Assembly (NCBI GenBank): GCA_907165275.2
Contig: CAJRBF020000001.1
Span: 372,001-436,000 of the forward strand
Reading direction: 5' to 3'
Source of the DNA: Zygaena filipendulae
Taxonomy: Eukaryota > Arthropoda > Insecta > Lepidoptera > Zygaenidae
DNA: 64,000 nt
Part shown: positions 26,263 through 38,195 of the stretch, piece after piece
How positions within the stretch are numbered: position 1 is the first letter of the stretch
How the letters are laid out: each line of letters starts with the position of its first letter
The notes under the pieces: model-generated
What the model was told of the DNA's origin: nothing
Database searches by the model: none
What the model saw: only the letters and a program-made list of their open reading frames with translations
Position numbers and translations under genes: made by a program

Positions 26263-26517
26263 ATGTTGTATACACGACGCGCTGTACACGCGACGCGTAG
26301 CCTCTCGACTCGCTCGTCCGCCCGCCGCGCCGATGCCACTTCACGTCTCAGCCGCCCGCGTGGATACTGGCGGGCGGTGCGTTCACGCCTGAGGTATGCG
26401 GGGGGTTGGGGGGTACAAGTCGATATCACCGTTACATCTGAAACCAAGCACACGGTTAATATACCTTATTATAAACATTTTATTTCATATGAATAATTAC
26501 TTTATTCATTTTAGTTT
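26263..26517. other. GC-rich segment followed by AT-rich spacer
   Basis: 26270-26425 is CG-rich (cgacgcg, cgcccgcc, gggcggtgcg), unlike the flanks, and reads open on both strands without motifs. It may be a promoter-like fragment or part of the adjacent retroelement's leader. Confidence 0.35.
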
Positions 26518-27312
26518 ATGAAATATTTAAATATAAATATAAATATAAATTTTAGTTTATGGAAGGCAGTGGCACGGCCTGAGGCGGGGGCATGGTTGCA
26601 TGCACTCCCGTCCCCTCACCTAGGTACCATGTTGGACGACAGCTCCCTGCGGGTGGCGGTGGCTCTTCGCCTGGGCTGCAAGGTGTGTGAACCTCACAGA
26701 TGCACCTGTGGCTCCATGGTGGAGGCCGATGGCCATCACGCTCTGAGCTGTCGCCGGAGTGCGGGGAGGTTCTCGCGTCACCATGCCCTGAACGATATCA
26801 TTCGCAGGGCCTTCGTCTCAGCCAATGTTCCCTGTTTGCTTGAGCCGCCGGGCCTAAGTAGGTCAGACGGGAAGAGACCAGATGGGGTGACTCTGGTGCC
26901 ATGGCGGAACGGCAAGTGCCTGATCTGGGACGCTACCTGCGTCAGCACAGTAGCCGCCAGCCACTTGGGTCGCTCTACCCTCTTCCCAGCAGCTGCTGCA
27001 GAAGATGCTGCCAGCAGAAAGCGGCTTAAATACGCGGAATTGGAGCCGCAATATAAATTCATTCCAATCGCGGTAGAGACACTCGGCAGCTGGGGCGCGG
27101 ACGCCAAGACATTGGTGCGTGAGTTAGGGAACCGTATTAGAGACCAATGCGGTGACTCCCGTTCCGGCTCGTTCCTGGTGCAGAGGTTGGCCATGGCTAT
27201 TCAGCGCGGGAATGCGGCCAGCCTCATGGGCTCCTTTGCACCGGGAGCGGTCAGGGGCGGGTTATTTGATGTATGCGGTAGGTTTGACAGTTTGACAGAA
27301 TTTTTAAGTTAA
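26518..27312 (+). pseudogene. C-terminal fragment of a restriction-like-endonuclease LINE ORF
   Basis: 264 codons, open, GC-rich against AT-rich surroundings. The visible parts are a zinc-knuckle cluster (CKVCEPHRCTCGSM...HHALSC, about residues 55-80) and a PD-(D/E)xK-like block (KRPDGVTLVPW ... CLIWDATC, about 120-145), followed by a helical tail (NRIRDQCGDSRSGSFLVQRL). This matches the C-terminus seen downstream of RT domains in a LINE group common in invertebrates. The RT itself is absent, so it is a 5'-truncated insertion. The first ~18 codons (MKYLNINININF) come from flanking AT-rich DNA. Confidence 0.6.
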
Positions 27313-29021
27313 ATTTAGACGGAATATTAAATTGTAATAATCTAAGTTAATCAATAACTAATATATTGTTTATGAATTATACATCAATAATCATACAAAA
27401 TTTAGATTGTGAGTTTATCAACTCGCAATACCTTAAATACATTTCAACTTAAGTTTTATAGTGTATTATATTACAATACACCATACATATAGTGTATTAT
27501 ATTATAATACATTATACATATAGTGTATTATATTATAATACATTATACATATATCTTTAAAATGCTTTTTCGAATATAAATAAATTTTTGAGCCTCATAG
27601 GGCGTCACAAAAGCAAAAAATTACTGTCGTAAAAAATTTCAAGAAGAAGCGTCTGATTCTAATATCTACATCAAAATATTCGTGTCGTGATTGTGCTGAG
27701 TGTCTTCAATAAGGATACCAATCTACGTCGCTGATCCCGCCCGCGAGCTCGTCTGAGGTGCTGCTGCAGTCGGCCACAAGGTGAGTGCACAGCCGCCATC
27801 TTCAACGGTTCGCGAGATACCAAATTTATAATAAAATACAGTCCACTTTAAACCCACCATCTCTTTCGAATGTTGCAATAACAGATCCTATCATCAGATT
27901 ACAACTTAGTGACAATGGAATCAACTTGGGAGTATAGGTAGGTATACGCTTTTAAGCAAAAAAAAAAAATCCAAATCGGTCCAATCAAAACCCGTGAAAT
28001 ATGATTCTATTGAGTAGTTCCGATGACCATCACTGGTCTTCATCATCAGTTCCACTTCTTAACATTTTGTGTTCCGAAAGCAAATGATCGATCTACTATA
28101 AAAAATACCCAAATCGCTATAGGTGTGCCTATAATATTTGAAGAGTTCAGTCGATTTCTCCAAGATTCCATCATCAGATTCAGATTTCATGACATTGGGG
28201 TCAAACGAGAAGCACCAGCTTTCAAATAAAAAAAGAATCACCAAAATCAGTTCACCCAGTGGAAAGTTATAAGGTAACAAACATAAAAAAGAGGGTTAAA
28301 AATGAGATAGGTAGAACTATGTATTTTGTTATTGTTGTTTTAAAAATTGAATAATTTTTAAAACTGAGGTTTTTTAATCATAATTGTATGATGATATGTC
28401 GATCATCTATAGTTGAGCGTCTGAAGGTTTTAACCTCGCACTTTTATTGAATTTCAATAACTGCAAAAAAGTGCGACTTAAAAACCTTCAGGCTCTTTGT
28501 AATATTGAATTTCAATAGCTGTAACATTACAAAATAACTTTTAGCTTATAATAATATAATTGTATGTAAAAACAAGTTTACACGGGTAAAAAGGATTTCT
28601 TTAGATAAGAAAGACCAATTTCTCAAAATATTTAGTAATTTCAAAAATATATGTATTTTATTGAAGACAAGATTTTTAAAACAAAAAAGCTGACCATCTT
28701 TTACTTAGACAATTTTACTCTCAATGTTATTCTTATCCTAAGATAATTATCTTGATTTCGAGATTAATCTTATTTCGAACTAATTACTTTCATTTTACTT
28801 GCATTTATAAAAATTAAAACTCTTATTTCAAGTTTTATTTATTTTCAATCAAACACAAGTTTCTTGGATCGAAATGTGAGTATTGTAATAAAGGATTTTC
28901 TAGAACTAAGAAATAATTTAATAATTGTAAAAAAAACTATACTTTATTTAAGTTAAAGTAAAATCAATTTTAGCGTCTCTCTTTTCTAGTTTTAAGATAA
29001 CAAAAATAATTAAAATCAATA
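27313..29021. repeat. Decayed interspersed repeats, no gene
   Basis: 27880-28280 is a lepidopteran-type interspersed repeat (gatgaccatcactggtcttcatcatcag, tcgctataggtgtgcctataa) that recurs inverted at 37053-37250 and 37280-37500. 28421-28490 forms a hairpin (ctgaaggttttaa...cgcactttt against its inverse). The rest is AT-rich with no recognised feature. Confidence 0.6.
27460..27552. repeat. 31-bp tandem repeat, three units
   Basis: Units at 27460-27490, 27491-27521 and 27522-27552, agtgtattatattataatacattatacatat type. Each unit is itself palindromic around attataat. Confidence 0.85.
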
Positions 29022-29708
29022 AGGTGCACTGGGGTAATTCAGAAAATGGGTATATTCTGAAAGTTCAAAAATTCTACTTATCGTAGCCATTTTTTCCTAT
29101 TGGCAACATTGATTTAGACGCCATCTTTATCTTCCTTGCCACGTCAGTCGTCGTTAGAAGCCAGTGTGAACAATACGTGCGTTGTGTCGACTTTTCCCAA
29201 AGAGTGTTTTTCGCGCCCTTTTTTGTTGATTCGCAATAACCCCAACATCATTTTCTCGGAATTCTGGTAAGTTATTTGAATAAGTGCTTGTTTTTACGAT
29301 ACGTTGTAGTTTTTAGCGAATTCGTGAGAGAAAAACAACGTCCTAGCTTTGATTTCAATTTTTTTTCCTAATAACCCCTCTGGGGTGATTCCGATGTATA
29401 ATCATTACACAATAACCCCACTTAGTTTTTCCATAGAAATTGACAGTGATTCTCAATCTGTTCGATCAGATGTTTTGCATGACATTACACGAAGTGTGCA
29501 AAATTAAATTATTATTTCGGTCTTTCTAGGAAAACTTGGGTTTGAAAGTGATTTTATATTATTGACCAATAAACCAAATAAATGGCATCCACTTTCACAC
29601 ATTATATTATTGCATTTTTAAAGTATCTTTTTTAAATAAAATTTTAATTTAGAATGAATGAATTCGCATTTTTTTTTTTTGTGAAATTTAGGCACGCCGG
29701 CAGGTATT

Positions 29709-32504
29709 ATGATGTTAAGTAAGTGGGTAAGTAAGTACTCATTTCTTTTTCAGAGCCATCATGCCGCGAACTTATATAAGAAAAAAAAAAAATCTTACAC
29801 TCCACAAGATTTATATCATGCTATCGTAAAAGTAAAAAATGGGGAACTTACCCAATATAGAGCATCGCAACAGTACAAGATTCCCATGACGACTCTTCAT
29901 GAACACTTAAAACAAGGTAAAGAAACTACCAGACCAAATGCAGGTAGGCCAACTGTTATAGACTTAGAAGATGAGAAAAAATTAGCAGAAACTGTTAGAG
30001 TTATGGAAAAATGGGGATATGGCCTAACTAGGTTTGAAATTATGGAGCTTGTCGCTGAATATGTGCGGGTGAATAAGATTAAAACACCATTTAAAAACAA
30101 TGTCCCAGGCACAGATTGGTTCATTAATTTCCGGAAACGACATCGGTTATCAATTAAAAAAGCACAGCCTGTAGAATTTGTAAGAAGAAAAATGACAGAT
30201 CCTTTCGTCATTGGTGAATATTTCGATTTGCTGGAAAATACTCTAAAAGATTTGGATCTTTTTGAAAGTCCCCAATTCATTTGGAACTTAGATGAAACTT
30301 CGTTATGCCTGGATCCATCAAGAACAAAAGTAGTTGGACAAATAAACAAACCTTGTGCGAGGACCACCCATGGGAGTGGAAAAGAAAATATCACCGTGTT
30401 GACAGGAGCAAGCGCTAGTGGCAAGAAGTTGCCGCCTTTAATTGTATTTAAAGGCAAATTTGTTTGGGATCAGTGGATGGCTGAACTGGACGGTGGTGAT
30501 TACGATTTTGAATTATCGTATGCAGCCAGTACTAAGGGATGGATGGAAACCGACATTTTTTATAATTATATGGAAAAAGTTCTTATCCCAAATCTGGGTG
30601 AAGAGCGCCCGGTCCTTATTATTTATGATGGTCACTCAACTCACGTCGATGTTAGAGTTGTGGAGCTGGCAATCCGAAACCGTGTCACAATACTTAAACT
30701 ACCGCCACACACATCACATTTGCTGCAGCCTCTTGATATAGCAGTATTCAAGTCATTCAAGTCAATATGGGATGCGAAGCTGGTAGAGTGGCAGCGTAGA
30801 AATGTTGGCACAAAAATGCCAAAAAAAGTTTTCGCTCAAACGCTGGCAGATACTTGGCAAGAAACAAACCCCGATATAATCAAGAGTGGATTTAGAAAAG
30901 CTGGGATTTTCCCTTTTAATTCGCACGTGATACCTGTGGACAAGTATGATCCAGATGCATACAAAAGATTCCAAAAAAAGATATCAGAAATACATTTTAC
31001 ATCCACAAAACCAACACCCAAAAATCCGAAGTCACTGAAAGTAATTTGTATTGACTTCTTTAACAATCAACTTCCCACCACTAATGATGCTCTTGAAAAT
31101 GCAAACACCGATAACGATACCTTACTGTTGCAAGTTTCAAAGCCCAGTAACCAAACTTTGAGTTTTGTGGCCAAACAGCCAACCGAACTACCTCCTTGTT
31201 TAAAGAAATCGTCAAACTCTGATGAGATTACCTTGTTGTCTCAGGTATCGAAATCTGATATTCAGACGTTGAGTTTTGTGGCAAAACAGCCATCCCAAAT
31301 ACCTATATGTTTACAGAATTCTAATGAAACACCAACTAAAAATTTGTCAAAAATAAAAATAATCTCGAACGTTATTATCAAAAAAGCACCTCAACAGTTC
31401 CTTCAAGCCCAACCACTACCCGAGCCATCATGCACATTTGAAGAATTGCTTTTAAGAAAAATACAACAGGACAAAAAAGATAATCAACCGACAAAAAAGA
31501 AACGTGTCACTAAAGGTGCTGAAGTAATAACTGCAAAAATGGGTAAGAAAATTTTAGAAGAAACGAAAAAAGCACAAGGTTTGAAAGCGATAGCTAAAAA
31601 AACCAGTAAAATTTACAAAAAAAGAACAACAAGAGTAAGAAAAGAGGAAGATTTTGAAATACTTAGAACACAACAACAAGAACAACAACCAGGCCCTTCA
31701 GGCATAAGAAATAAGAAAAAACGAAAACGCCAGCCTTCATTTGACAGCATAACTAGTGTATCCGACATTATGAGCGTACATAGTGATTCTGATATTGAAT
31801 GTGTTGATTTAGAAGAATTGACGGATGAATACTCTGAAAATGATTTTCAAATAAGTAACGAAGAATTAAGGTCACGAAAAAAAACAAATGATGGTAAAAA
31901 ACTTAATAAATGTGAAAAATTTACCGTTGAAAATATACTCTCTAACAAGAATTCAAACCCTCTCTGTAATAAGGGTAAAGGTATAGGCAAAAAAAGCAAA
32001 GGGAAAGAAAACAAAGTAGACGAAAAATTCAAAGAAAATGTAGAGGAAAGACATGTTGAAAGAAATTCCGAATACGATATTGATGTTTTTATTAAAGAAA
32101 AAAATATGACAACTAGGGAAAACTCTAAAGAAAAAGAAAACGATGAACAACTGTTACTTAAACAGGAAAGTAAAGAAATAGTATGCGAAACTCGAAAAGA
32201 GAACCTTGCTATGAAGGAAAATGACCAATTAAATGATTCAGTACTCGTCAGATATTTGGTAAGAAAAAAATGGAAGTATTATGTGGGGATCATAGAAAAA
32301 ATAATAAAAAGTGAAGAAAGTATATACTTCAATATAAATTTTTTTAAAACCATAAGACCACAGCAGCGCCTTACCTTTGTAACGACCAAAAGAAAAGATA
32401 TTGATGAAGTTCCAGAGTCATTAATAGTGAAGAAGATAGATTTAATAAAAAACGACAAAGAATATTACTTGTGTAATAACGACGATAACATTTATTTTTG
32501 CTGA
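29709..32504 (+). CDS. Pogo-like DDD transposase with long charged C-terminal tail
   Basis: 931 codons. Residues ~30-70 are a psq-type helix-turn-helix and ~80-160 a CENP-B-type DNA-binding domain (GTDWFINFRKRH). The DDE_1 catalytic core has Asp195 (WNLDET), Asp307 (IIYDGHS) and Asp343 (LLQPLD), with 35 residues between the last two. Residues ~430-930 form a long Lys/Glu/Ser-rich tail with a basic KKKRKRQPS motif near 675. The natural start is probably the ATG at 29761 after the acceptor-like tttctttttcag, but that ATG is out of frame with the body across a 12-A run. The upstream ATG at 29709 is in frame but precedes the acceptor. TA-targeting cut-and-paste transposition. Confidence 0.9.
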   Translation: MMLSKWVSKYSFLFQSHHAANLYKKKKKSYTPQDLYHAIVKVKNGELTQYRASQQYKIPMTTLHEHLKQGKETTRPNAGRPTVIDLEDEKKLAETVRVMEKWGYGLTRFEIMELVAEYVRVNKIKTPFKNNVPGTDWFINFRKRHRLSIKKAQPVEFVRRKMTDPFVIGEYFDLLENTLKDLDLFESPQFIWNLDETSLCLDPSRTKVVGQINKPCARTTHGSGKENITVLTGASASGKKLPPLIVFKGKFVWDQWMAELDGGDYDFELSYAASTKGWMETDIFYNYMEKVLIPNLGEERPVLIIYDGHSTHVDVRVVELAIRNRVTILKLPPHTSHLLQPLDIAVFKSFKSIWDAKLVEWQRRNVGTKMPKKVFAQTLADTWQETNPDIIKSGFRKAGIFPFNSHVIPVDKYDPDAYKRFQKKISEIHFTSTKPTPKNPKSLKVICIDFFNNQLPTTNDALENANTDNDTLLLQVSKPSNQTLSFVAKQPTELPPCLKKSSNSDEITLLSQVSKSDIQTLSFVAKQPSQIPICLQNSNETPTKNLSKIKIISNVIIKKAPQQFLQAQPLPEPSCTFEELLLRKIQQDKKDNQPTKKKRVTKGAEVITAKMGKKILEETKKAQGLKAIAKKTSKIYKKRTTRVRKEEDFEILRTQQQEQQPGPSGIRNKKKRKRQPSFDSITSVSDIMSVHSDSDIECVDLEELTDEYSENDFQISNEELRSRKKTNDGKKLNKCEKFTVENILSNKNSNPLCNKGKGIGKKSKGKENKVDEKFKENVEERHVERNSEYDIDVFIKEKNMTTRENSKEKENDEQLLLKQESKEIVCETRKENLAMKENDQLNDSVLVRYLVRKKWKYYVGIIEKIIKSEESIYFNINFFKTIRPQQRLTFVTTKRKDIDEVPESLIVKKIDLIKNDKEYYLCNNDDNIYFC

Positions 32505-33327
32505 TTACGTAACAGTGATTTTACTTATTATATTATTTATAAGAGTAATGTTTTTACTATGTCTTAGGCAATTTTGTAATACTTACTTTAAAAAAAGAAT
32601 TTAAGATGGAAGCGCCAGGGTAGAACGCGAAATTTAAATTTCCTTACGTTTTTTGGAATTTTCAGGTAAGTATCAGGTTTTATATGGCTTTGCTGAATTA
32701 TAAAAATCATCAATACATACCATACCACCCTCTAAGTTGATTTAACCCCATTGAGTGACTTTGTCATCAAACAGTAATTCAATGAGATTAAATGAACTCA
32801 AAAGGATTGTATTCATGATTGATTTAAATTCTATGAAAATTTGAATTTCGCGGTCTACAGCGCTGCTCGCATAGCTGTATTCTTAGAGAACGACATTGCA
32901 GGAATAAGATATAAATTTATGCCAAAAAAATTATGTTCTCACTGTGATTTGTTATTTGATAAGGTTAGTACTTAAGTACTTAGGTAGGTACATTATACCA
33001 AAAAGAAAATAAAAATGGTCATTCATGACCGTGAGTTCCTAACTTCCTAGTTCCTACTTTAATCTAACATTTTGAAGGATGACTGATTTATGTGTAAGAC
33101 AATAATATGTTTATGAAGAAAGTTTATATTATTTTGCAAAAAGCACCGAATAAAAGGTATCTTTATAAAAAAATGCTCTATTTATTTAAGTACCTACAGT
33201 TTTAGCTCATCTTGATTGACCGCTAAAGTTCATAAAAGCATTAACCCTGCTGGAAGCAGGACAAAACACATTGAACACACACACACACACATTGATTGCT
33301 CTTCGGTAATGTACACATTTTTATTAA

Positions 33328-33739
33328 CCTATTGACGGCCACACTCATGCATATAGATGACAAACCAAAATGTGCCCAGCGCGCCACGGTCTTGTTCTTC
33401 TTCTTTAATAATGGCGTCTATTAATATAATTTGCCAATGACAATGTTACTTAGAAATAAAAATCTCTTCTACTTCTTCAATTATGGCGAAACGCCAATGA
33501 CAATGTTAGATTAAACCCCAAGTTAAAACTTGGTTCTCTTGAAAACCAGTTTCCTGCCCAGGGTTCAAAATAGATGCTGAAAGGTGACTGAAATAACGAA
33601 GACGCGTGTATTCGATACGGCTTTCACCTGTCAACAACCCGCGCCACGGTCAAAGAGTAAATTAATATAGTTCGACTACATGACAGACTTTGACGCTGAG
33701 GGCACGTTTTTGATTTTTTGACGTATGGCGGTCAAAAGG
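33328..33739. mobile_element. piggyBac-like MITE (TTAA target) nested in the pogo element
   Basis: 412 bp bounded by TTAA on both sides (33324-33327 and 33740-33743). Ends are CCTATTGACGGCCA and the inverse of CCTTTTGACCGCCA. Internal text repeats gcgccacggtc. No ORF. The TTAA duplication is the piggyBac signature; family assignment rests on that and on the CC-rich ends. Confidence 0.75.
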
Positions 33740-34435
33740 TTAATAATCTGCAGTTATTTTATCCATTTTTATCGGGCTTAAAATTATAATATTAATTTAA
33801 GCCAGATAAAAAGATTTAAAAAACTACTTTATTAGACTATTCCGCGCAAAGAGATCTGTCAGAACTGTCAAGTATCAGCTTACTTAAATAGAAGGCAACT
33901 TTGATAATTTATTCTCACTTATCACCAGTAGAAACAAAATTACTGGAAATAAACTGCGTGAGAATTACTAGGAATAAACCGAAAAACCTAACTTATTTAG
34001 ACTGAAATGTTGAGAACCACAATCTCTTCTTGGGGTAATTCGGAAATACCAAACTAAGAGAAATGATATTAGCGATACTATTACAAAAACTCATGATATT
34101 TTGTGTGAGGGGTAAATACGATTGAAAAAGAAATGTAAACCTTCGGTCAAACTGCAATAAAATCAAGTTTTGGATTATTTCAGAATAACCCCAAGATAGT
34201 GCGTAATTTCCCCTTTATCAAAAAAAATTAACTCATTAATTCGAAATGTTCTATTTATCGAATCCAACTTCATATATAAGAATCTAATATATCCATTAGT
34301 TAAATCTTTTCGATAAGTTAGCAGAAGTCGCAGACTATTGGTAGTAAATATGAAACTACTTTACTTATCTAACTAAACTGTAGACCTATATTCATCTCGT
34401 AAAAAATCCCGTCGGAATTACCCCAGTGCACCTTA

Positions 34436-34883
34436 ATCTTTATCTTCGATCCATGAACTCACTTTGTCACATTTATTTTATCTTGTTATTAGATAGATAA
34501 AGTTGTTACTTCAAACCAACAAAATCGTATTCTTCAATGAACATGATAGTTTATTTAATTTGATTAATTCATTCTTTTGTGAAAAAAATTTATTTCAACT
34601 CCAGATTTATTTAATTAGCTCGAGATTTGGGAGATTTGGGTAAGGCGGCCGGACATCCGGCCGTCCGACAGGCGACATGTCATAACATGTTCGCACTTCC
34701 TTCGCCCGTTCGCCTGCACCGCGTGCGTTCGCACTCCGCGTTATTGTTATTATTTGTAGTGTCAGGTCAGTGCAGTAGTTGTCTCTCTAATATCAGGTCA
34801 GTGCAGTGGTTGTCTCTCTAATATCTGTGATTGTTTCTCACCAAATTCCTGGACATATTATCTTGTGTTCAAATTCATCAGTG
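34436..34883. other. Spacer with GC-rich hairpin before the SAM-domain gene
   Basis: 34640-34660 holds ggccggacatccggcc, a perfect 16-bp palindrome, in a short GC-rich island that runs to ~34740. This probably acts as promoter/5' UTR of the gene starting at 34884. A ggtcagtgcagt(a/g)gttgtctctctaat unit is repeated twice (34764 and 34797). Confidence 0.45.
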
Positions 34884-36899
34884 ATGGAGACTATCAAAGA
34901 TTTGCTGGAGTCCTGGGGGATTCCTCAGGAAATAACGACACGTTTTTTAGGTAAGTCAACATTTTTGTACAATTAATATAAAATATAGATAGTATAATAT
35001 ATATATATACATAATATAAATAAGATAGATAAGATATAGATAAGTAGGTTCCCTTCCTATAGGTAGGATCGGCGTGAATCGGGTAGGATTTTTTAAGATA
35101 AAGGGTCTCAGAGACATTGCATAGCTTACTTTCTTTAGGTACCGGGAAATACCTAGGTACCTATTTACAAAGGTACTTAACCTTTATTCATTTCATGAGA
35201 AAGTTGATAAACTGTAAAACGCAAGCAGAACCTATTAATAAAAAGTCAGAAAAGCTATTAACTAGCATTAAAATACAGAATAAGGATAATCTAATCTTTT
35301 GCAGAAAATGGTATAACTGTGGAACACTTTCCTAAGATAACATCTGAAGACTTAAAAGAGTTATGCCCTCATATGGGGACTAGACTTTTATTAAAAGAAA
35401 AAATTATGGATATTGTTACTGCAGATGTATGTATTAAGTTGCTAACTATGTCTTGTCTCTGTACTTATGTTATATTATACCTTAAGCTTACCATTACTGT
35501 AACCGATTTTTCAAAACCTTTACGATAATATTATTTTAAATATTAACTCCACAGGCACGTACAGAGACAAACACTAGTGTGTTGACTGAATTTGAAAATC
35601 CCTCTACCACAGAAGACACCGGATTGATAATATCCTTGGACGACGTTTCAAGCATCTTCAATTCAAGTATAATACCTAGAAAAGCCTTTCCAAATTTTGA
35701 TTTAGATACGTTACTGCAAACCTCGGCTGGTGGCAGTAGTATTTTAAAATACTATGAAACATTTGGTTATCTTGATAACACAAAGAGGAACCAACTTACC
35801 GACATTATTATAAAACACATATATACGTACATTGTTAATTGGTAAAACAATTTATTTTACTTGATTTTTACATTTGTATACTCCACAGAACACATTGTTA
35901 ACTTTTCTTGTTTTTTTCAGCCGGATAACCTATGAAGAATACAATGTTATTGCAGCCAAAATTATTTCACTGTTTCCAAAGGAGTCAATAGGCACATATT
36001 TTACTAAACCAATCAAGAAAATTCATTCCCCCAATGGGCGGTCCACAATAGCACGTGGAAAATTAGTGGACAAAGTCCGCAACCTTCTGTACAAGTACGG
36101 AGATCGAAAAAGACCTTCATCAGCTGTTGATTTAAATACACCACCTGCTGCTGCATGGTAAGTTATATTATAATTTGATTTGAATCCTTTCAAAAAAGAC
36201 CTACCTATCTTTGTGTATACTGTATGCTACTGTACTCTTTTGTATCTATTCTACTGGAAATAAAAAGTAGAATGTGCAATGAATATAAAAAGTGGAGTTG
36301 TTACATGAGTAAATGATAAAAATTCTTTTTTTTTTTTCAGAATTGCATTTGAGTGATATCATATTTTTAAAAAATGTTCAACCTTCTGTATTGAATTGGG
36401 ATGAAATTATTCAAAAGTGGAAAAATACTTTCAATGTAAGAAAGGAGAGTCCACATCAAAATGTCCACGCCTTTTTGGAAGAATGGAAGATATTATCTGA
36501 CCAAAGAAGTGACATTTTGGTGAGTGATTCAATTTTTAGGGTTCCTTACCCAAAGGGTAAAAAACAAGACCCTATTAGTAAGACTTTGCTGTCCGTCTAT
36601 CTGTCACCAGGCTGTTTTCACAGATCATTTTTGCTGCTATAACAACAAATACTAAAAATAAAAGGTTATTTAATACGTTACGAAACCCTTCATGCGCGAG
36701 CATGACTCGCACTTTTGTATTATTTTTGTTTCTCCTTCGCATTCAAGCCTGAACCGACTGAACTAAATTTGGTAGGGATACAGACGACTAGTAAATATAG
36801 GTACTTATACATATTTTCTTTTCAGATAAATATTGACTTTGACTTATTGTACCCTGATAAAAATTTTAACTTTTATTTAAATTGGGATTCATTTTTTAA

Positions 36900-36944
36900 C
36901 CGACTTCCAAAAAGGAGGAGGTTCTATGTTCGATTGTATGTATG

Positions 36945-36977
<33 letters not shown>

Positions 36978-38195
36978 ATGTTCACCGATTACTCGAAGAC
37001 GGTTGGACCGATTTGAAAAATTCTTTTTTTGTTTGAAAGGGTATACTCCCAATTAGGTCCCATTGCCACCAAGTCTAGATCTGATGATGGGATCTTGGAG
37101 AAATCGAGGGAACTCTTCAAAAATTATAGGCACACCTATAGCGATTTGGGTATTTTTTATAGTCAATCGTTCATTTGCTTTTGAAAAGCAAAATTTGAAG
37201 AAGTGGAACTGATGATGAAGACCACAGATGGTCATCGGAACTACTCAACAATAATACGTATTTCACGGATTCCGATTGGAGCGGTTTCAAAAATTGTTTT
37301 TTTGTTTGAAAGGGAATACTCCCAAATTAATTCCATTGTCACCAAGTCGAGATCTGATGATGAGATCTTGGAGTAATCGAGGGAACTCTTCAAAAATTAT
37401 AGGTACACCTATAGCGATTTTTGGATTTTTTATAGTAAATCGTTTATTTGCTTTTGGAAAGTAAAATTTGAAGAAGTGGAACTGATGATGAAGACCACAG
37501 ATGGTCTGATGACCTACTAAACTACTGCAAACTAATGAACTACTAAATAATAGGTATTTCACAGATTCCGATTCGTTAACTTTAATATGGTTTCTAAACA
37601 ATTTGTGCTCGTCACAATGTATATGGTGAAGTGGAACTGATGATGATGTACCAGGAGAACTCCTCAATAATTAACGTCCCTGCGTCGGGAAAAGCAATAT
37701 TTTGTAAAAGGTGATGAGCAGTTGACATAAGGCTTATTGCAACTTAGAGAAATTACAAACCAAGTCACTTAAAAGCGAGAAATAAACAAAATTTTAACAA
37801 AAAAATTAAAACCGACTTCCAAAAACACAAAACTAAAAATCTTAAAAATAAAACGCTAAAATAACAACATACCGATTTAATCCAAAAGACAAAAACACAC
37901 GTAATATTATTATTGGTTTGTGCTACCACTAATCGGTATGAAGTCGGTGACAAGCCAAATATAGAGGAGGTAGATGGGCTAAGTCGACTCCCGCCACCAG
38001 CTCTTCGTGAGCAGGATAACCCAAGTGGGCAGACACCGGCTTGTCACCGAATTCAAACCGATTAGTGGTAGCACAAACCAATAATAATATTACGTGTGTT
38101 TTTGTCTTTTGGATTAAATCGGTATGTTGTTATTTTAGCGTTTTATTTTTAAGATTTTTAGTTTTGTGTTTTTGGAAGTCGGTTTTAATTTTTAA
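36900..38195. mobile_element. 1.3 kb repeat inserted in exon 6, with inverted ends
   Basis: Begins ccgacttccaaaaagg and ends with the inverse, tttttggaagtcgg, plus a duplicated TTTTTAA target. Inside are a long T run (36948-36973), two copies of the gatctgatgatgggatc / cacctatagcgattt repeat (37053-37500) shared with 27880-28280, and a long inverted repeat. No coding capacity. Removing it restores the exon reading frame. Confidence 0.75.
37801..38193. repeat. Long inverted repeat, 156-bp arms
   Basis: Arms 37801-37956 and 38038-38193 with an 81-bp spacer; almost perfect inverses (ORFs read outward from each arm are nearly the same protein). Could fold into a cruciform or yield hairpin dsRNA when transcribed with the host gene. 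Confidence 0.88.

Larger units (their letters stand above)
29022..34433 (+). mobile_element. Complete pogo-type (Tc1/mariner superfamily) DNA transposon
   Basis: The ends are perfect 19-bp inverted repeats, AGGTGCACTGGGGTAATTC and its inverse, flanked by TA target duplications (29020-29021 and 34434-34435). The 5.4 kb between contain one long transposase ORF. Subterminal copies of the ggggtaattc/aataacccca motif occur near both ends (for example 29240, 29380-29425, 34030 and 34185), likely transposase-binding sites. A TTAA-flanked MITE sits in the 3' part. Confidence 0.93.

Noticed and set aside
26235..26496. Arg-rich ORFs on both strands in the GC-rich segment
   Set aside because: Open frames are expected in CG-rich DNA with few stops; no motif or homologous pattern.
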